Below, one piece after another: positions 35,516 through 44,589 of a stretch of 64,000 nt of DNA. A model generated the notes under the pieces. The model was given only the letters and a program-made list of their open reading frames with translations, searched no databases and was not told the origin of the DNA. The stretch comes from SYLG01 sp965226945 (lineage in GTDB: Bacteria; Planctomycetota; Planctomycetia; Gemmatales; Gemmataceae), in contig OZ245717.1 of NCBI GenBank assembly GCA_965226945.1, positions 2,418,001 through 2,482,000 of the forward strand, given 5' to 3'. Positions within the stretch are counted from its first letter, which is position 1, and each line of letters starts with the position of its first letter. Both the position numbers and the translations under genes were made by a program.

Positions 35516-36799
35516 GTGAGTGCATTCGATCTTGGTCTCATCGTCCTGGGATACTTCGTGGGAAGCATTCCGTTTGGCCTGATTGCTGGCTTCTTGAACG
35601 GCGTCGATATCCGAGTGCAGGGATCGGGGAATATCGGTGCCACCAACGCCGGCCGAGTCCTCGGCTGGAAAACCGGTATTTCTGTATTCCTTCTCGATTT
35701 TCTTAAAGGCGCTTTTCCCCCTGCCCTCGCCCTTTATTTTCAAGCACCCGTTTACGTGGCGATCGCCGCGGGCCTCGCCTCCTTTTTCGGGCACATCTTT
35801 CCCATCTGGCTGAAATTCAAGGGAGGCAAAGGGGTGGCGGTCGGCGCCGGCGTCGCGGCGGTGGCCTTGCCCCTTCCGTTCTTGATGTCGCTGACCACCT
35901 GGGCGCTTTTGCTTTTGGCCTGGCGCACCGTCTCGCTATCGAGCATCGCGGCAGCTCTCGTGCTTGCCGGCACCGCGCTTTCGGCAGCCGACCCCTTTGG
36001 CCCGGAACTGTTTTACCGCACCCTTTTCGGATTGATCTCCTCCACCTTCGTGCTGGTCAAGCATATCGGCAATATCCAGCGGTTGCTCGACGGCTCGGAA
36101 AACCAGATTTCCCTGTCTACCTGGCTCGATGCGCTGCGCCGCATCGTCCACATCGGTTCGATCGGCGCCTGGGTCGGCATCGGCTGGTTTTTCACCTTCG
36201 TCGTCGGCCTGGGTTTATTTGCCGCCTTTGGAGATCTCGCAAGTGCGCCCAGCGACGAGCGCGTCTGGTGGTTGCCGGTGCCGGCGATTTTTCAGCAGCC
36301 TTCACCCGGCGCGCCATTTCCCGATCCCTTGCGTAAGGAGCAAGGCAGCCTGATCGCCGGCCAGGCGGTTTCGGTGCTATTCCCCCCCTACTTCGCGTTT
36401 CAGTTCTGGCTGGCCTTGGCCGCGCTTTGCAGTTGCTTCGGTTGGCGTGAGCTGGGCAAGGTGCACCGGCGCCGCTTTGAAATCGTCGCCCTGGCCTTCC
36501 TTTTGGTTCTTTGCGGCTGGGCCCTCGAGAAAAAGGTGAGCGCCGGCCGCTTTGCGCGCAACGACACCTTTCACAAGGCGATCAAGACCGGCGAGAAAGC
36601 CGATTTCGAAGCCGCAACCGCCGAACGCGAGAGCTTCGGCCGCTTTCATGGCTGGAGCGTCCTGCTCAACCTACTCACCTTGACCGTCGCATCCGCCGGT
36701 CTGATTCTGGCGGCGTTTCCACCGCCTCTGGCGGGCACGGCCGAACCTTCGGGGATGGCCGAAGAAGACGATTCGACGATCAATCTGATGAAACAGTGA
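35516..36799 (+). CDS. plsY: PlsY glycerol-3-phosphate acyltransferase fused to a DUF4149-like membrane domain
   Basis: Residues 1-200 are PlsY, the acyl-phosphate:glycerol-3-phosphate acyltransferase that starts phospholipid synthesis. They contain GYFVGSIPFGLI, QGSGNIGATNAGRVLG and GHIFPIWLKFKGGKGVAVGA, the three active-site loops. PlsY normally ends here. In this protein another 225 residues follow without a stop. They have four membrane helices and a DUF4149-like pattern (LRRIVHIGSIGAWVGIGWFF near the start, RESFGRFHGWSVLLNLLTLT near the end) and a Glu/Asp-rich tail. The start is a GTG at 35516; no better start is visible. The C-terminal domain's role is unknown; its fusion suggests a link to membrane lipid synthesis. 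Confidence 0.9.
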   Translation: MSAFDLGLIVLGYFVGSIPFGLIAGFLNGVDIRVQGSGNIGATNAGRVLGWKTGISVFLLDFLKGAFPPALALYFQAPVYVAIAAGLASFFGHIFPIWLKFKGGKGVAVGAGVAAVALPLPFLMSLTTWALLLLAWRTVSLSSIAAALVLAGTALSAADPFGPELFYRTLFGLISSTFVLVKHIGNIQRLLDGSENQISLSTWLDALRRIVHIGSIGAWVGIGWFFTFVVGLGLFAAFGDLASAPSDERVWWLPVPAIFQQPSPGAPFPDPLRKEQGSLIAGQAVSVLFPPYFAFQFWLALAALCSCFGWRELGKVHRRRFEIVALAFLLVLCGWALEKKVSAGRFARNDTFHKAIKTGEKADFEAATAERESFGRFHGWSVLLNLLTLTVASAGLILAAFPPPLAGTAEPSGMAEEDDSTINLMKQ

Positions 36800-36801
36800 A
36801 T

Positions 36802-36842
36802 AGAGTCCAAGGCGCCGGCCTTCGGCCGGCGCCTTGGACTCT
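36802..36842. terminator. 19-base perfect hairpin between convergent genes
   Basis: AGAGTCCAAGGCGCCGGCC (36802-36820) pairs with its complement at 36824-36842 around a TTC loop. It starts two bases after the plsY stop codon and its far end contains part of the stop codon of the convergent DegT-type gene. It lacks a T run, so it could be a bidirectional terminator or a 3' stabiliser. Confidence 0.65.
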
Positions 36843-37998
36843 ATGTCAATTCAGCGATCCGCCGAGCATGAGCGGCCATGCGGTGCAGTGCTGCCGCTAC
36901 TTTTTGCGGACCATCCTGTTGCAGTAGCACCGGGTGATGCAGCACGATCCTTTGCGGCGATTGCTCCTTGCTATGGATCAATTCGTCATGCGCCCGATAA
37001 CGACTGCGGCTGCGGCCCGCATGAAGAGATCGAAAGCCGACCTCCGCGCCAATCCCTTCGGCCTTGAGCGCACCCACAAGTTGCTCGCGCGTCAATCCGC
37101 CTTCGGACTCGTTCCAGAAAAAATCCCACTTGTAATAGGCCTGGTCCTTCGGTGGATGGTTCCTTGCGGGAAGGCGAATTCCTGCCATGCCTTGCACCAG
37201 TGAGCGAAGCGCTTCGGCGCCGGCGGCTCTTTGCTCTTGACGCTTTTCGAATTGCGGCCACTGCGCGAGCACCGCCGCGGCTTGCAGTTCGGAGAGTGCC
37301 GCGACCTGGCTACCGCGTGTGTTGCTCATCTTCATGCGCTGAAAAAGCACCGCATCGTCGCAAAAGGCGATGCCGCCACGGCCGGCGGATAAAAGTTTGG
37401 ATCCGCCAAAACTCCAAAGCGAAATCGATCCAAAACTGCCCACCTTGGCGTCGCCAAATCTCGCCCCGGGCACCTGGCAGGCATCTTCAATGAGCGCCGT
37501 GCCGTAGGTCTTACAAAGGGCTTGGATCCGCCCGTAGCGGGGAAGCGATCCATGCATGGGGCTCAAGATAACCGCCGCAATGCGCGTTAAGTCGGCGGCT
37601 GCAAGCGTTCGCTCAAGCGATTCAGGCGACATCTGCCCACTTGCGGCATCGACGTCGACGAGGACCGGCACCGCACCCAGCGCATGCACCGTCAGGAAAT
37701 TGCCGGGATAGTCATAGTCGCAAAGGACAATTGCGTCCCCCTTGGCGACACCCACAGCCTTCAGCGCCAATTCAAGAGCCAACGTGCCGCTGGCCACGGC
37801 CAGAGCGTGGCGCCGATTCACCCAGGAGGCAAGCGTCGATTCCAGCCGAGCCACCAGGCCGCCATCGTAGGCGCCCCACGATCCGTCCGCCCAACACTCA
37901 AGCAGTGCCTCGCGTACAGCCGGATCGGGTCCCGGCCAAACGGGCGGGCCTTCCGGAAACACCGGAAGGCCGCCGAGGATCGCAGGCAGGTCAGTCAT
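36841..37998 (-). CDS. DegT/DnrJ/EryC1/StrS family PLP-dependent enzyme
   Basis: About 385 residues from the ATG at 37998, preceded by GAGGGGAG; the open frame to 38103 overlaps the upstream gene. The fold-type I aminotransferase pattern is clear: HALAVASGTLALELALKAVG (cofactor phosphate site), VLCDYDYPGNFLTVHALGAV, ALIEDACQVPGARFGDAKVG with the cofactor-binding Asp, and WSFGGSKLLSAGRGG, where the Lys is the likely Schiff-base residue. Members make amino sugars or related nucleotide-linked compounds. The gene follows the DUF4340 gene on the same strand with 67 bp between, but a functional link to that operon is not obvious. Confidence 0.9.
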   Translation of the reverse strand: MTDLPAILGGLPVFPEGPPVWPGPDPAVREALLECWADGSWGAYDGGLVARLESTLASWVNRRHALAVASGTLALELALKAVGVAKGDAIVLCDYDYPGNFLTVHALGAVPVLVDVDAASGQMSPESLERTLAAADLTRIAAVILSPMHGSLPRYGRIQALCKTYGTALIEDACQVPGARFGDAKVGSFGSISLWSFGGSKLLSAGRGGIAFCDDAVLFQRMKMSNTRGSQVAALSELQAAAVLAQWPQFEKRQEQRAAGAEALRSLVQGMAGIRLPARNHPPKDQAYYKWDFFWNESEGGLTREQLVGALKAEGIGAEVGFRSLHAGRSRSRYRAHDELIHSKEQSPQRIVLHHPVLLQQDGPQKVAAALHRMAAHARRIAELT

Positions 37999-38065
37999 CC
38001 TCGCGAACTCCCCTCGCCCGGCAAATGACGAACCGATGGTCAACTCGTGGGGAGTGGAGAATCGC

Positions 38066-40648
38066 TTAAGGGTTGAAGTAGGCGGGCTTGGCGAGCACCG
38101 CATCGAAGGGAGCCTTGCGCAAGGTGAAGATGGCGCCGGCAGGTTTGGAACTCGTCGCCAACAGCGAGGCGCCTTCCCCCTTGCCCAAATTCAACATGCG
38201 GACTTCTTTGTCGCCCGACAGGGTGAATTCGATCTTCATCCCCCCCTTGGCCGGATCGAAATTCTGCTCGGGCTTGAGCGGCCCGGCAAAGCTAATGAAT
38301 TTCTCGGCCCGTTGATTGACCAGCTCGGCCACGAACTTTTCGACCTTGGCGCTATCGATCGCGAAATTGGCGGGAGTTTTCGCCTGCCATTTCCCTCCCT
38401 TGCGTTCAAGGTCCAGCGTGAAGGGGCTGCCCGTGACCGCTTGCCAGCCGGTCATTTTCAGGGTTTCCACCTTGTTGAGATCGGTGTTGGAAAACAGGGT
38501 CGTCTCGGCAATCTCGGCGCCAAGCGTGGGCGCAACCTGTTTATCGATGATGTACACGAAATCGCGCCAGCCTTGCTTGGCGTAGATCCCCGACTTATCG
38601 GGAGCTTCCTTGCCGAAGGAATATTCCCAGGTCTTCGCTTCCTTGTCCTTGCCGGTGGTGATCACCACTAACGTGGAAGGAGTTTTCAAGCCAAATTCCT
38701 TATCCAGTTGAGCATCGGCCGCCTTTTCCGAAGCGATCGACACCGCTCGCAGGTTGTTCAGGGTGCCGATTAATCCGCGAATCGTATTTCCCGAAACCGG
38801 CAGGCCCGCCTGTTCCTTGGGAGTCACGAATTTCCAGGGGGCATCGCTCTTCTCGCGTTCGACTTCGATCGTTTTGCCCTCGCGCACAATCTTGAAGCGC
38901 GTCACATTTTCGGTGGGATCCGCGCCGCCCAAGGGGCTGGCCGCCACGGCAAAAGGCGGAATCGTTTTGTCGAGGTAGGCGATCGGTCCACGCTTGGCCA
39001 AGTCGAGCAGGTTCTGACCCACCCTGGCCACCAGAGCGTCGGCGGCTCCCGTACGGCGCACCACCACTAACGGCCCCTCGGTCTTACCGAAGATCAAACG
39101 GAATTTTGGCTCCGTTCCCTTGAGCTTCGGCTTCTCGTCGGCCGGTTTTGCTTCTTCTTTTTTCTCTTCTTTTTTATCCTCTTTTTTGCCGTCCTTTTTC
39201 TCGTCTTTTTTCTCGTCCTTCTTGTCGTCTTTCTTTTCCTCGGGCTTGGGTTCCTTCTTTTCCGGCGGGGCGATGCCGTCGAGCCAGATCGACATCGTCG
39301 CTTGTGGTTTGTCCAATCCCAGTTCGGCATCCTTGGGCGAACCGTCGACAAACGACTTGATCGTTTCCTTCTGCGTCAAAGGCGCAAGCAGTGCGTCGAC
39401 CGCAACCTGGTCGAGATCGGTGGGAGTGGTGCTCCCCGCTCTGTAGAGCTTCCAAGACTGGCCTTCGGCTTTGCGAAACTCCAATTTGCCCGAAGCGTTT
39501 TCCAGATCGAATGCATCAATGCGCCCGCCTCCAAGCTTCAGCAGGTTGCGCTCCCGCAAGATGCCCGGCTCGTCCATGAGTTTCACCAGGGGATCGATCT
39601 CCTTGGCCGAAATCTTGACGATGTTCTTCTGGGGCTCATCGAGCGCCGCGAAGTACTTATCCCCCTCTTTCTTCCCCAAGGCGACGAGCAGGGTCACCGG
39701 AACCTGCTTGCTCGGCCCGGGCTTGCCCAGGTCGGCCGATTTTTCGGTGACGGTGCGATCGATGGCGATCTTGAGAACTCGGTCCTTGGCCGGATCGAGC
39801 CCATACTTGGCCAGGTCGGTCGCGGCGTCGGCGACGTAGTCGTTCACCTTGTCGTCGGTGAAGCTGACCCGCACGTTGGAAAGGGTTGCAAGTACGGCGT
39901 TGACGCCGCTCGGCGGCTTGTCGGTCGCCTCTTGTACGCCAAAGGCGCCAGGCTCCGCATCGCCCCAATCGGCGGGCTTGGCATAGCGCCAGGTGTCGGT
40001 CGTTTTCTTGATTTCCAATGGCGGCTTTTTGCCGTCGGAAAGTTCAAAACGGGCAATGTCGGTGCTACTCGGCGCAAGCAGATAGGGATCCCTGAGCGCC
40101 TTGACCGACTTGAACAAATTGGAAACTGTGGATTTGAGCACCGCGATCGGTCCGGTGCGGTCCGAGGACTTCATGTAGACCACGGCGGTGTCTTTGCCGG
40201 GGCTGATATTCCCCAAAGTGATCTCAAAAGTCTTGTCCAGTTTGGAGCTCGAAAGCGTGACTTTCCCCGAAGGCTGATCCAGCCCCCATTCCGAATCGCT
40301 GCGGGCGCGATCGGCCTGATCGTCGTTGCGCGCTTCCAGGAGCTGGCGCACCAGTTCCCGCGCCAGACCGTTGTCCGCCTTGAAGGGACCAGGCGCCTCG
40401 ATGGTCCAAAGGCCCGTTTGGGCATCCTTGATGAGCGTGAGCGACTCAAGCCCGTCGGCGGCTTTGGTCCGGTCAATGACCACCTTGTCGATATCGTCGG
40501 AATCGACCTTGGTCGAGCTGTTGCGTACCGACGGCAACAGATAGCCTTCCATGCCCGGCGTCTCGGGACCAAGGTAGACCGCCAGGGTCAACAACAGCAA
40601 GATGGCGAGCAGGAGCCCGGCAAGAAAATAGGTCGTTTTGAAATTCAT
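38066..40648 (-). CDS. DUF4340 domain protein of the Gld-like ABC cluster
   Basis: About 860 residues from the ATG at 40648. One N-terminal membrane helix (YFLAGLLLAILLLLTLAVYL) is followed by a long extracytoplasmic part with repeated DUF4340-like units: DIDKVVIDRTKAADGLESLT, WTIEAPGPFKADNGLARELV and WGLDQPSGKVTLSS. Similar units recur near residues 350-460 and 620-700. An almost pure Lys/Glu/Asp linker lies at about 460-520. It is the last of four genes, ATPase-permease-GldG-DUF4340, an arrangement known from many bacteria beside gliding-related ABC transporters. The protein probably works with GldG in the envelope. Confidence 0.88.
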   Translation of the reverse strand: MNFKTTYFLAGLLLAILLLLTLAVYLGPETPGMEGYLLPSVRNSSTKVDSDDIDKVVIDRTKAADGLESLTLIKDAQTGLWTIEAPGPFKADNGLARELVRQLLEARNDDQADRARSDSEWGLDQPSGKVTLSSSKLDKTFEITLGNISPGKDTAVVYMKSSDRTGPIAVLKSTVSNLFKSVKALRDPYLLAPSSTDIARFELSDGKKPPLEIKKTTDTWRYAKPADWGDAEPGAFGVQEATDKPPSGVNAVLATLSNVRVSFTDDKVNDYVADAATDLAKYGLDPAKDRVLKIAIDRTVTEKSADLGKPGPSKQVPVTLLVALGKKEGDKYFAALDEPQKNIVKISAKEIDPLVKLMDEPGILRERNLLKLGGGRIDAFDLENASGKLEFRKAEGQSWKLYRAGSTTPTDLDQVAVDALLAPLTQKETIKSFVDGSPKDAELGLDKPQATMSIWLDGIAPPEKKEPKPEEKKDDKKDEKKDEKKDGKKEDKKEEKKEEAKPADEKPKLKGTEPKFRLIFGKTEGPLVVVRRTGAADALVARVGQNLLDLAKRGPIAYLDKTIPPFAVAASPLGGADPTENVTRFKIVREGKTIEVEREKSDAPWKFVTPKEQAGLPVSGNTIRGLIGTLNNLRAVSIASEKAADAQLDKEFGLKTPSTLVVITTGKDKEAKTWEYSFGKEAPDKSGIYAKQGWRDFVYIIDKQVAPTLGAEIAETTLFSNTDLNKVETLKMTGWQAVTGSPFTLDLERKGGKWQAKTPANFAIDSAKVEKFVAELVNQRAEKFISFAGPLKPEQNFDPAKGGMKIEFTLSGDKEVRMLNLGKGEGASLLATSSKPAGAIFTLRKAPFDAVLAKPAYFNP

Positions 40649-40800
40649 GATGCTCAATCCCGTTCGCTTTTGCCGACACCCGGCCTTGACCGACTCCCCA
40701 TGGGGTCTCGGTCAAGAAGGCATCGCCTGGGCTGGAAACGTTTCCACGAATGAAGCTCGCGGCCTCCCGAAGGCGGCCGGCGGCCATCAACCGGTTTTGA

Positions 40801-42921
40801 CTATCTTCGTCTGACCACCCAGACCCCTCCGCCCAAGACGACCACCGAGGTCATCATCAGCCAGAGCGGGACCCACTTGATCTGCGAAAACACAGGTGAC
40901 TCGGCGGTTAGCCCAAGCCGGTACAATTTTCGTTCGGTGCCCTTGGGCTTTTCGCCGACATCGGCGCGGTCGCGCAACCAGGACATGGTGCTGTAGACCA
41001 GGTTGTAATTGTTTTCCCAAAGGCTGGGATTGGGATAACCGTTTGCAATCCAGCTACCCGAACCAAAAACGGCGATTCGCGGCTTGCTATCGCTTGCCAT
41101 CGATTCGTGACCCGGAATGCTCTCAAGACCCGAACCCCCTTCGGTGACGAACACGCCCGCCACATAACTTGGCTTGGTCAGCCGAGCCTGAAGCTTGGCG
41201 GGATCGGACCGCAAGGATTTGAGAAGTTCCCCCGGATCGGCGTTGGGATCGGTTTCCTCGATGGTGATCCGGCTTACCGGAACCAGGAGCACTTCTTCCA
41301 CTTTGTACTTGCCTGGAGGCGCATTCGGTGGCTGGGGAATCGCTGCGACCGTGCGTGCTCGCTGCAGACCAAATTCGGTCTGTCCGTCGATGCCGTTAAA
41401 GGTCATCGCAACCTTGTTTTGCGACCGCGGCCTGGTTACGGCCGGGGCCAGGGTGACATCCCGCTCCCTCAAAGTGAACAACTGATTGTCGCCCACCAAT
41501 ACCTGGAACTCCGCCAGAAGCGCCTTGAGGTTGGGCAGGGCCGTCCAGGCCGCTTTCGTGCCGAACTTGGACCGTTCCGCGTCCAGCATGAATATCGCCT
41601 TGCCTTTTTTCCCGCCTACATCCTTGGTCAAATACTCGCGTAAGGCCTGAATCGCCTCCTGTGGCGGGTCGGTCCTTGGCCGGGCAATGACCACCATCTC
41701 CGCGTCCGCGGGGATTTGCTTGAGCGTTACATCGAACGGAAGCGACTCGACCTTGTAATTGGCCTTCTCCAGTTGTTGCACGAACGACGAAACCGAATCG
41801 ACCGGAGCTCCCGAACCGGTTCCCAGTTCTCCGTTGCCTGAGGTGAAATAGATCTTCGCTTCCGTCTTATTCTCCTGGAGCAGGAGAATCGATTTGCGAA
41901 GGGCTTCTTCGCCCAAAAACGCGAACCCGCCCTGGTTTTCTTCCATCGGGTTCATGCTGCGCTCAGGGAAGCGGAACAGGTTCGTCAGGGGAATGAAATC
42001 GTGCTGCTGTTTGCTATCTTCAGTCCCGTAGACAACGAGCAATCCGGCGGCTTCCGGTATTTGAAACTTCTCCACCAATTTGATCAGTTCCGCCTGGTTG
42101 CGATCTCGCGACGCCGATTGCCAGGCAAATTTCTTATTGGGTGCGGCGGCCTTGCAATTCTCCAGAAAGGTCTTGATGTCTTCCGCCAAAAATGCCATTT
42201 GCCCGGTTTCGGCCATCATCATGTAAACGAAAACCGGCTTTTCCAAATTTCCCAGCAAATCGCGCGTGCCTGAACTCAGCGTGTAAAGATTGAACTGGGT
42301 GTAATCGAACGTGGTGTTGAAAAAATCGACCTTTCCGAGGTTGACAAAGCTCAAAACATTGACGACGCCAAGAATGGCGATCAAAAGCAACGTCGTGATG
42401 ATGGTGTTGGCGCCATAGAGGATCCGGCGCATCGTGACCGATTCGCGCTCCGAGCCTCGCGCTCCCAAAATGCCCGCAAAGGTCAGGGCCATGCCCGCGA
42501 GAATGATGAAAACGCAAAGGAAGATGGGCTGGGGATGCTTGCGCCACTCGGCCACCCCGCCGCCGAACACTTCGGAAAATTGCAAAAACGGCAGTGCCAG
42601 CCCCAGCGAAATCGTCGCGATCCCAACCCCGCCGGCAAAGGAAACGATGAGCAGCCGCACCGCTTCGGCAATCCGCATCGAAGTCAGGTTGGCCAGGTAA
42701 AGCGCCCCGTTGAGCAAGCTCCACGCCGCCAGGAACACTCCCCAGATCACCCAGGGATCAAAAACGGTTTGCGTCTTGTACCAGGCCACGCCCGGAATCG
42801 CCAGGAAGACGAGCCCGGCGAAGATCAGGATCAAGCCCAGCCTGGGTCCCATCGAGGCCAGGGCCAGGATATGGGAAGGCGTTGTGGAAAGCTGCCGGCG
42901 GGGGTTCGTTGTGGTACTCAT
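40801..42921 (-). CDS. GldG-like ABC transporter auxiliary protein
   Basis: About 706 residues from the ATG at 42921. There are about six membrane helices within residues 20-210. Next comes the GldG / ABC_transp_aux domain: FDYTQFNLYTLSSGTRDLLG, then AFLAEDIKTFLENCKAAAPN and LLVVYGTEDSKQQHDFIPLT, and later IYFTSGNGELGTGSG and IFMLDAERSKFGTKA. A last membrane helix precedes the Arg-rich end (VVVLGGGVWVVRRR). In the known family GldG is the non-catalytic partner of GldA and GldF. The start is two bases from the stop of the permease gene upstream, which implies translational coupling. Confidence 0.88.
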   Translation of the reverse strand: MSTTTNPRRQLSTTPSHILALASMGPRLGLILIFAGLVFLAIPGVAWYKTQTVFDPWVIWGVFLAAWSLLNGALYLANLTSMRIAEAVRLLIVSFAGGVGIATISLGLALPFLQFSEVFGGGVAEWRKHPQPIFLCVFIILAGMALTFAGILGARGSERESVTMRRILYGANTIITTLLLIAILGVVNVLSFVNLGKVDFFNTTFDYTQFNLYTLSSGTRDLLGNLEKPVFVYMMMAETGQMAFLAEDIKTFLENCKAAAPNKKFAWQSASRDRNQAELIKLVEKFQIPEAAGLLVVYGTEDSKQQHDFIPLTNLFRFPERSMNPMEENQGGFAFLGEEALRKSILLLQENKTEAKIYFTSGNGELGTGSGAPVDSVSSFVQQLEKANYKVESLPFDVTLKQIPADAEMVVIARPRTDPPQEAIQALREYLTKDVGGKKGKAIFMLDAERSKFGTKAAWTALPNLKALLAEFQVLVGDNQLFTLRERDVTLAPAVTRPRSQNKVAMTFNGIDGQTEFGLQRARTVAAIPQPPNAPPGKYKVEEVLLVPVSRITIEETDPNADPGELLKSLRSDPAKLQARLTKPSYVAGVFVTEGGSGLESIPGHESMASDSKPRIAVFGSGSWIANGYPNPSLWENNYNLVYSTMSWLRDRADVGEKPKGTERKLYRLGLTAESPVFSQIKWVPLWLMMTSVVVLGGGVWVVRRR

Positions 42922-42923
42922 GG

Positions 42924-44462
42924 TTATTTCCACTTGCGGGCTTCAAGGACCTTCACCGCCGCGAAAAGCGCGAGCACGGTGATGGACACGTGAAATGCCA
43001 ACTGCCTGGGAATGAGCTTGCCCTGAAGGGTGGTAAGCCACAGATCCAGAAAAGACATGTGATCGATGATTTTAGTCCAGATCGTATTTTGCAAACTCGG
43101 CTGATAATGCAACATATAAAGAAGTAACATGAAAATCATGTAACTAAGGGTCATCGCCGCGGCCACGATCTGATTGCTGGTGAGGCTCGAGAAAAAGAGG
43201 CCCACGGCAATGAAGCCCGCACCGCTTGCCACCAGCCCGATGAAGAAGCTCAATAGCGGCCGATAATCGAACTCCGGGGCACCTGCCAGGGGCAACGCCA
43301 GCAGATAAATCAGGTAAGGAATCCAGACCATCAGATAGATGATCAACCCGGCGAAGAATTTGGACAGAACCACCGTCGGCTCTTCGACCGGGGCCGTCAA
43401 CAGCACTTCGAGGGTCGCGGTTCTTTGTTCCTCGCTCAAGAGGCGCATGGTCAATAGGGGTACGGCGAACAGCACCGCCAAGATCGTGAAAAGACTAACA
43501 ACGTAGTTTCGGACAATCGGCTCGGTGGGAGGTTGGCCGCCCCGCATGACAAGCTCATCCAGGAAGGTCGAATAACTGATCCAGGTGGAAAGCACAAAGG
43601 ACAAAAGCACGATGTAAGCGATCGGCGAGAAAAAGAAGGAACCCAATTCGCGCCGCGTCAGAATGGTGATTTTCGATTCGGAAATGAAAAAGGCACTGAC
43701 GAAAAACTGCAACGCCCCCAGCGTGGTGAGAAGGAAACCGGTGGGAACCCAGTAGGATGCCGGGCGGTTTTCGATCCATCCCAGAGAGTACGCCATATGC
43801 GGTAGCGTGGACCGGCCGATCGCAATCGCAATCTGCACCACGCCGACGAAACCGAGGAGCCAGCCTACCCGGTACACGGAGGGATTCTCGATCCCCGAGG
43901 CGGACAGGAACCCGGCAATCAGGATGGTGCCGGTCAAAGCCATCAGGGCAAAATGAGGCAGAAGGAACTTGGCTTGAACGGCCCCTCCCACCGAGGAAAC
44001 GAGCACGAGCGCGGCCCCCGCGAGGCCAATCGCGTTATAAGCCAGCGACGCCACACTGGCACTGGTTTCGTGACGCGCCGACGCCAGGCCAAACAACATT
44101 CCCAAAATCAGCAGGGCATGGCCAGGCAACAGCCCCATCGCGTTATCCCGAAAGAAGGGGAGCACGACCAGGCCCAAGCCGCCGGCGAGAAAGACCAGTC
44201 CCACGACGAGATAGGGTCGGCGCAGGTATTCTTCTTTTTCAAACGACGCATGGTAAAGCAGCGCGGCCAGGCCAAAAAACAGAGTGATCCCCGCACTGGA
44301 AATCGAAATCTGCACATTGCGCCCCGACAGGGAAAGCGCGATGGTGAGGAAACCGAAGATGGCGAGGAACAGGCCAAACGATCCCACCCACCGGGGAAAT
44401 CCCGAATCGTCGGCGACCATTTCCGATGGTCCGCCCGTCGTCTGGATTGCGATTTTCGACAT
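42924..44462 (-). CDS. ABC transporter permease (GldF-like, extended)
   Basis: A 512-residue protein with about 13 hydrophobic segments. The N-terminal half is an array of short helices of unknown role. The C-terminal half, from about residue 265 (TRRELGSFFFSPIAYIVLLS), is the ABC-2 permease domain of the GldF/NosY type. It includes LRLLSEEQRTATLEVLLTAP and EEPTVVLSKFFAGLIIYLMV, typical of that domain. The usual GldF is about 240 residues, so this one carries an additional N-terminal membrane half. Second gene of the four-gene operon; the ATPase gene ends 127 bp upstream. Confidence 0.88.
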   Translation of the reverse strand: MSKIAIQTTGGPSEMVADDSGFPRWVGSFGLFLAIFGFLTIALSLSGRNVQISISSAGITLFFGLAALLYHASFEKEEYLRRPYLVVGLVFLAGGLGLVVLPFFRDNAMGLLPGHALLILGMLFGLASARHETSASVASLAYNAIGLAGAALVLVSSVGGAVQAKFLLPHFALMALTGTILIAGFLSASGIENPSVYRVGWLLGFVGVVQIAIAIGRSTLPHMAYSLGWIENRPASYWVPTGFLLTTLGALQFFVSAFFISESKITILTRRELGSFFFSPIAYIVLLSFVLSTWISYSTFLDELVMRGGQPPTEPIVRNYVVSLFTILAVLFAVPLLTMRLLSEEQRTATLEVLLTAPVEEPTVVLSKFFAGLIIYLMVWIPYLIYLLALPLAGAPEFDYRPLLSFFIGLVASGAGFIAVGLFFSSLTSNQIVAAAMTLSYMIFMLLLYMLHYQPSLQNTIWTKIIDHMSFLDLWLTTLQGKLIPRQLAFHVSITVLALFAAVKVLEARKWK

Positions 44463-44589
44463 GCTGAAATCCTGTTTGATTCGAATCGAGCCCTGCCTGG
44501 GAAAAGAGAAACCAGGGCAGAACCAATGTCCTCAATCTGCTTGAAATCTTGGGAAATCCGAGATCTTTCGTTGAACCGAAATCCCTGGA

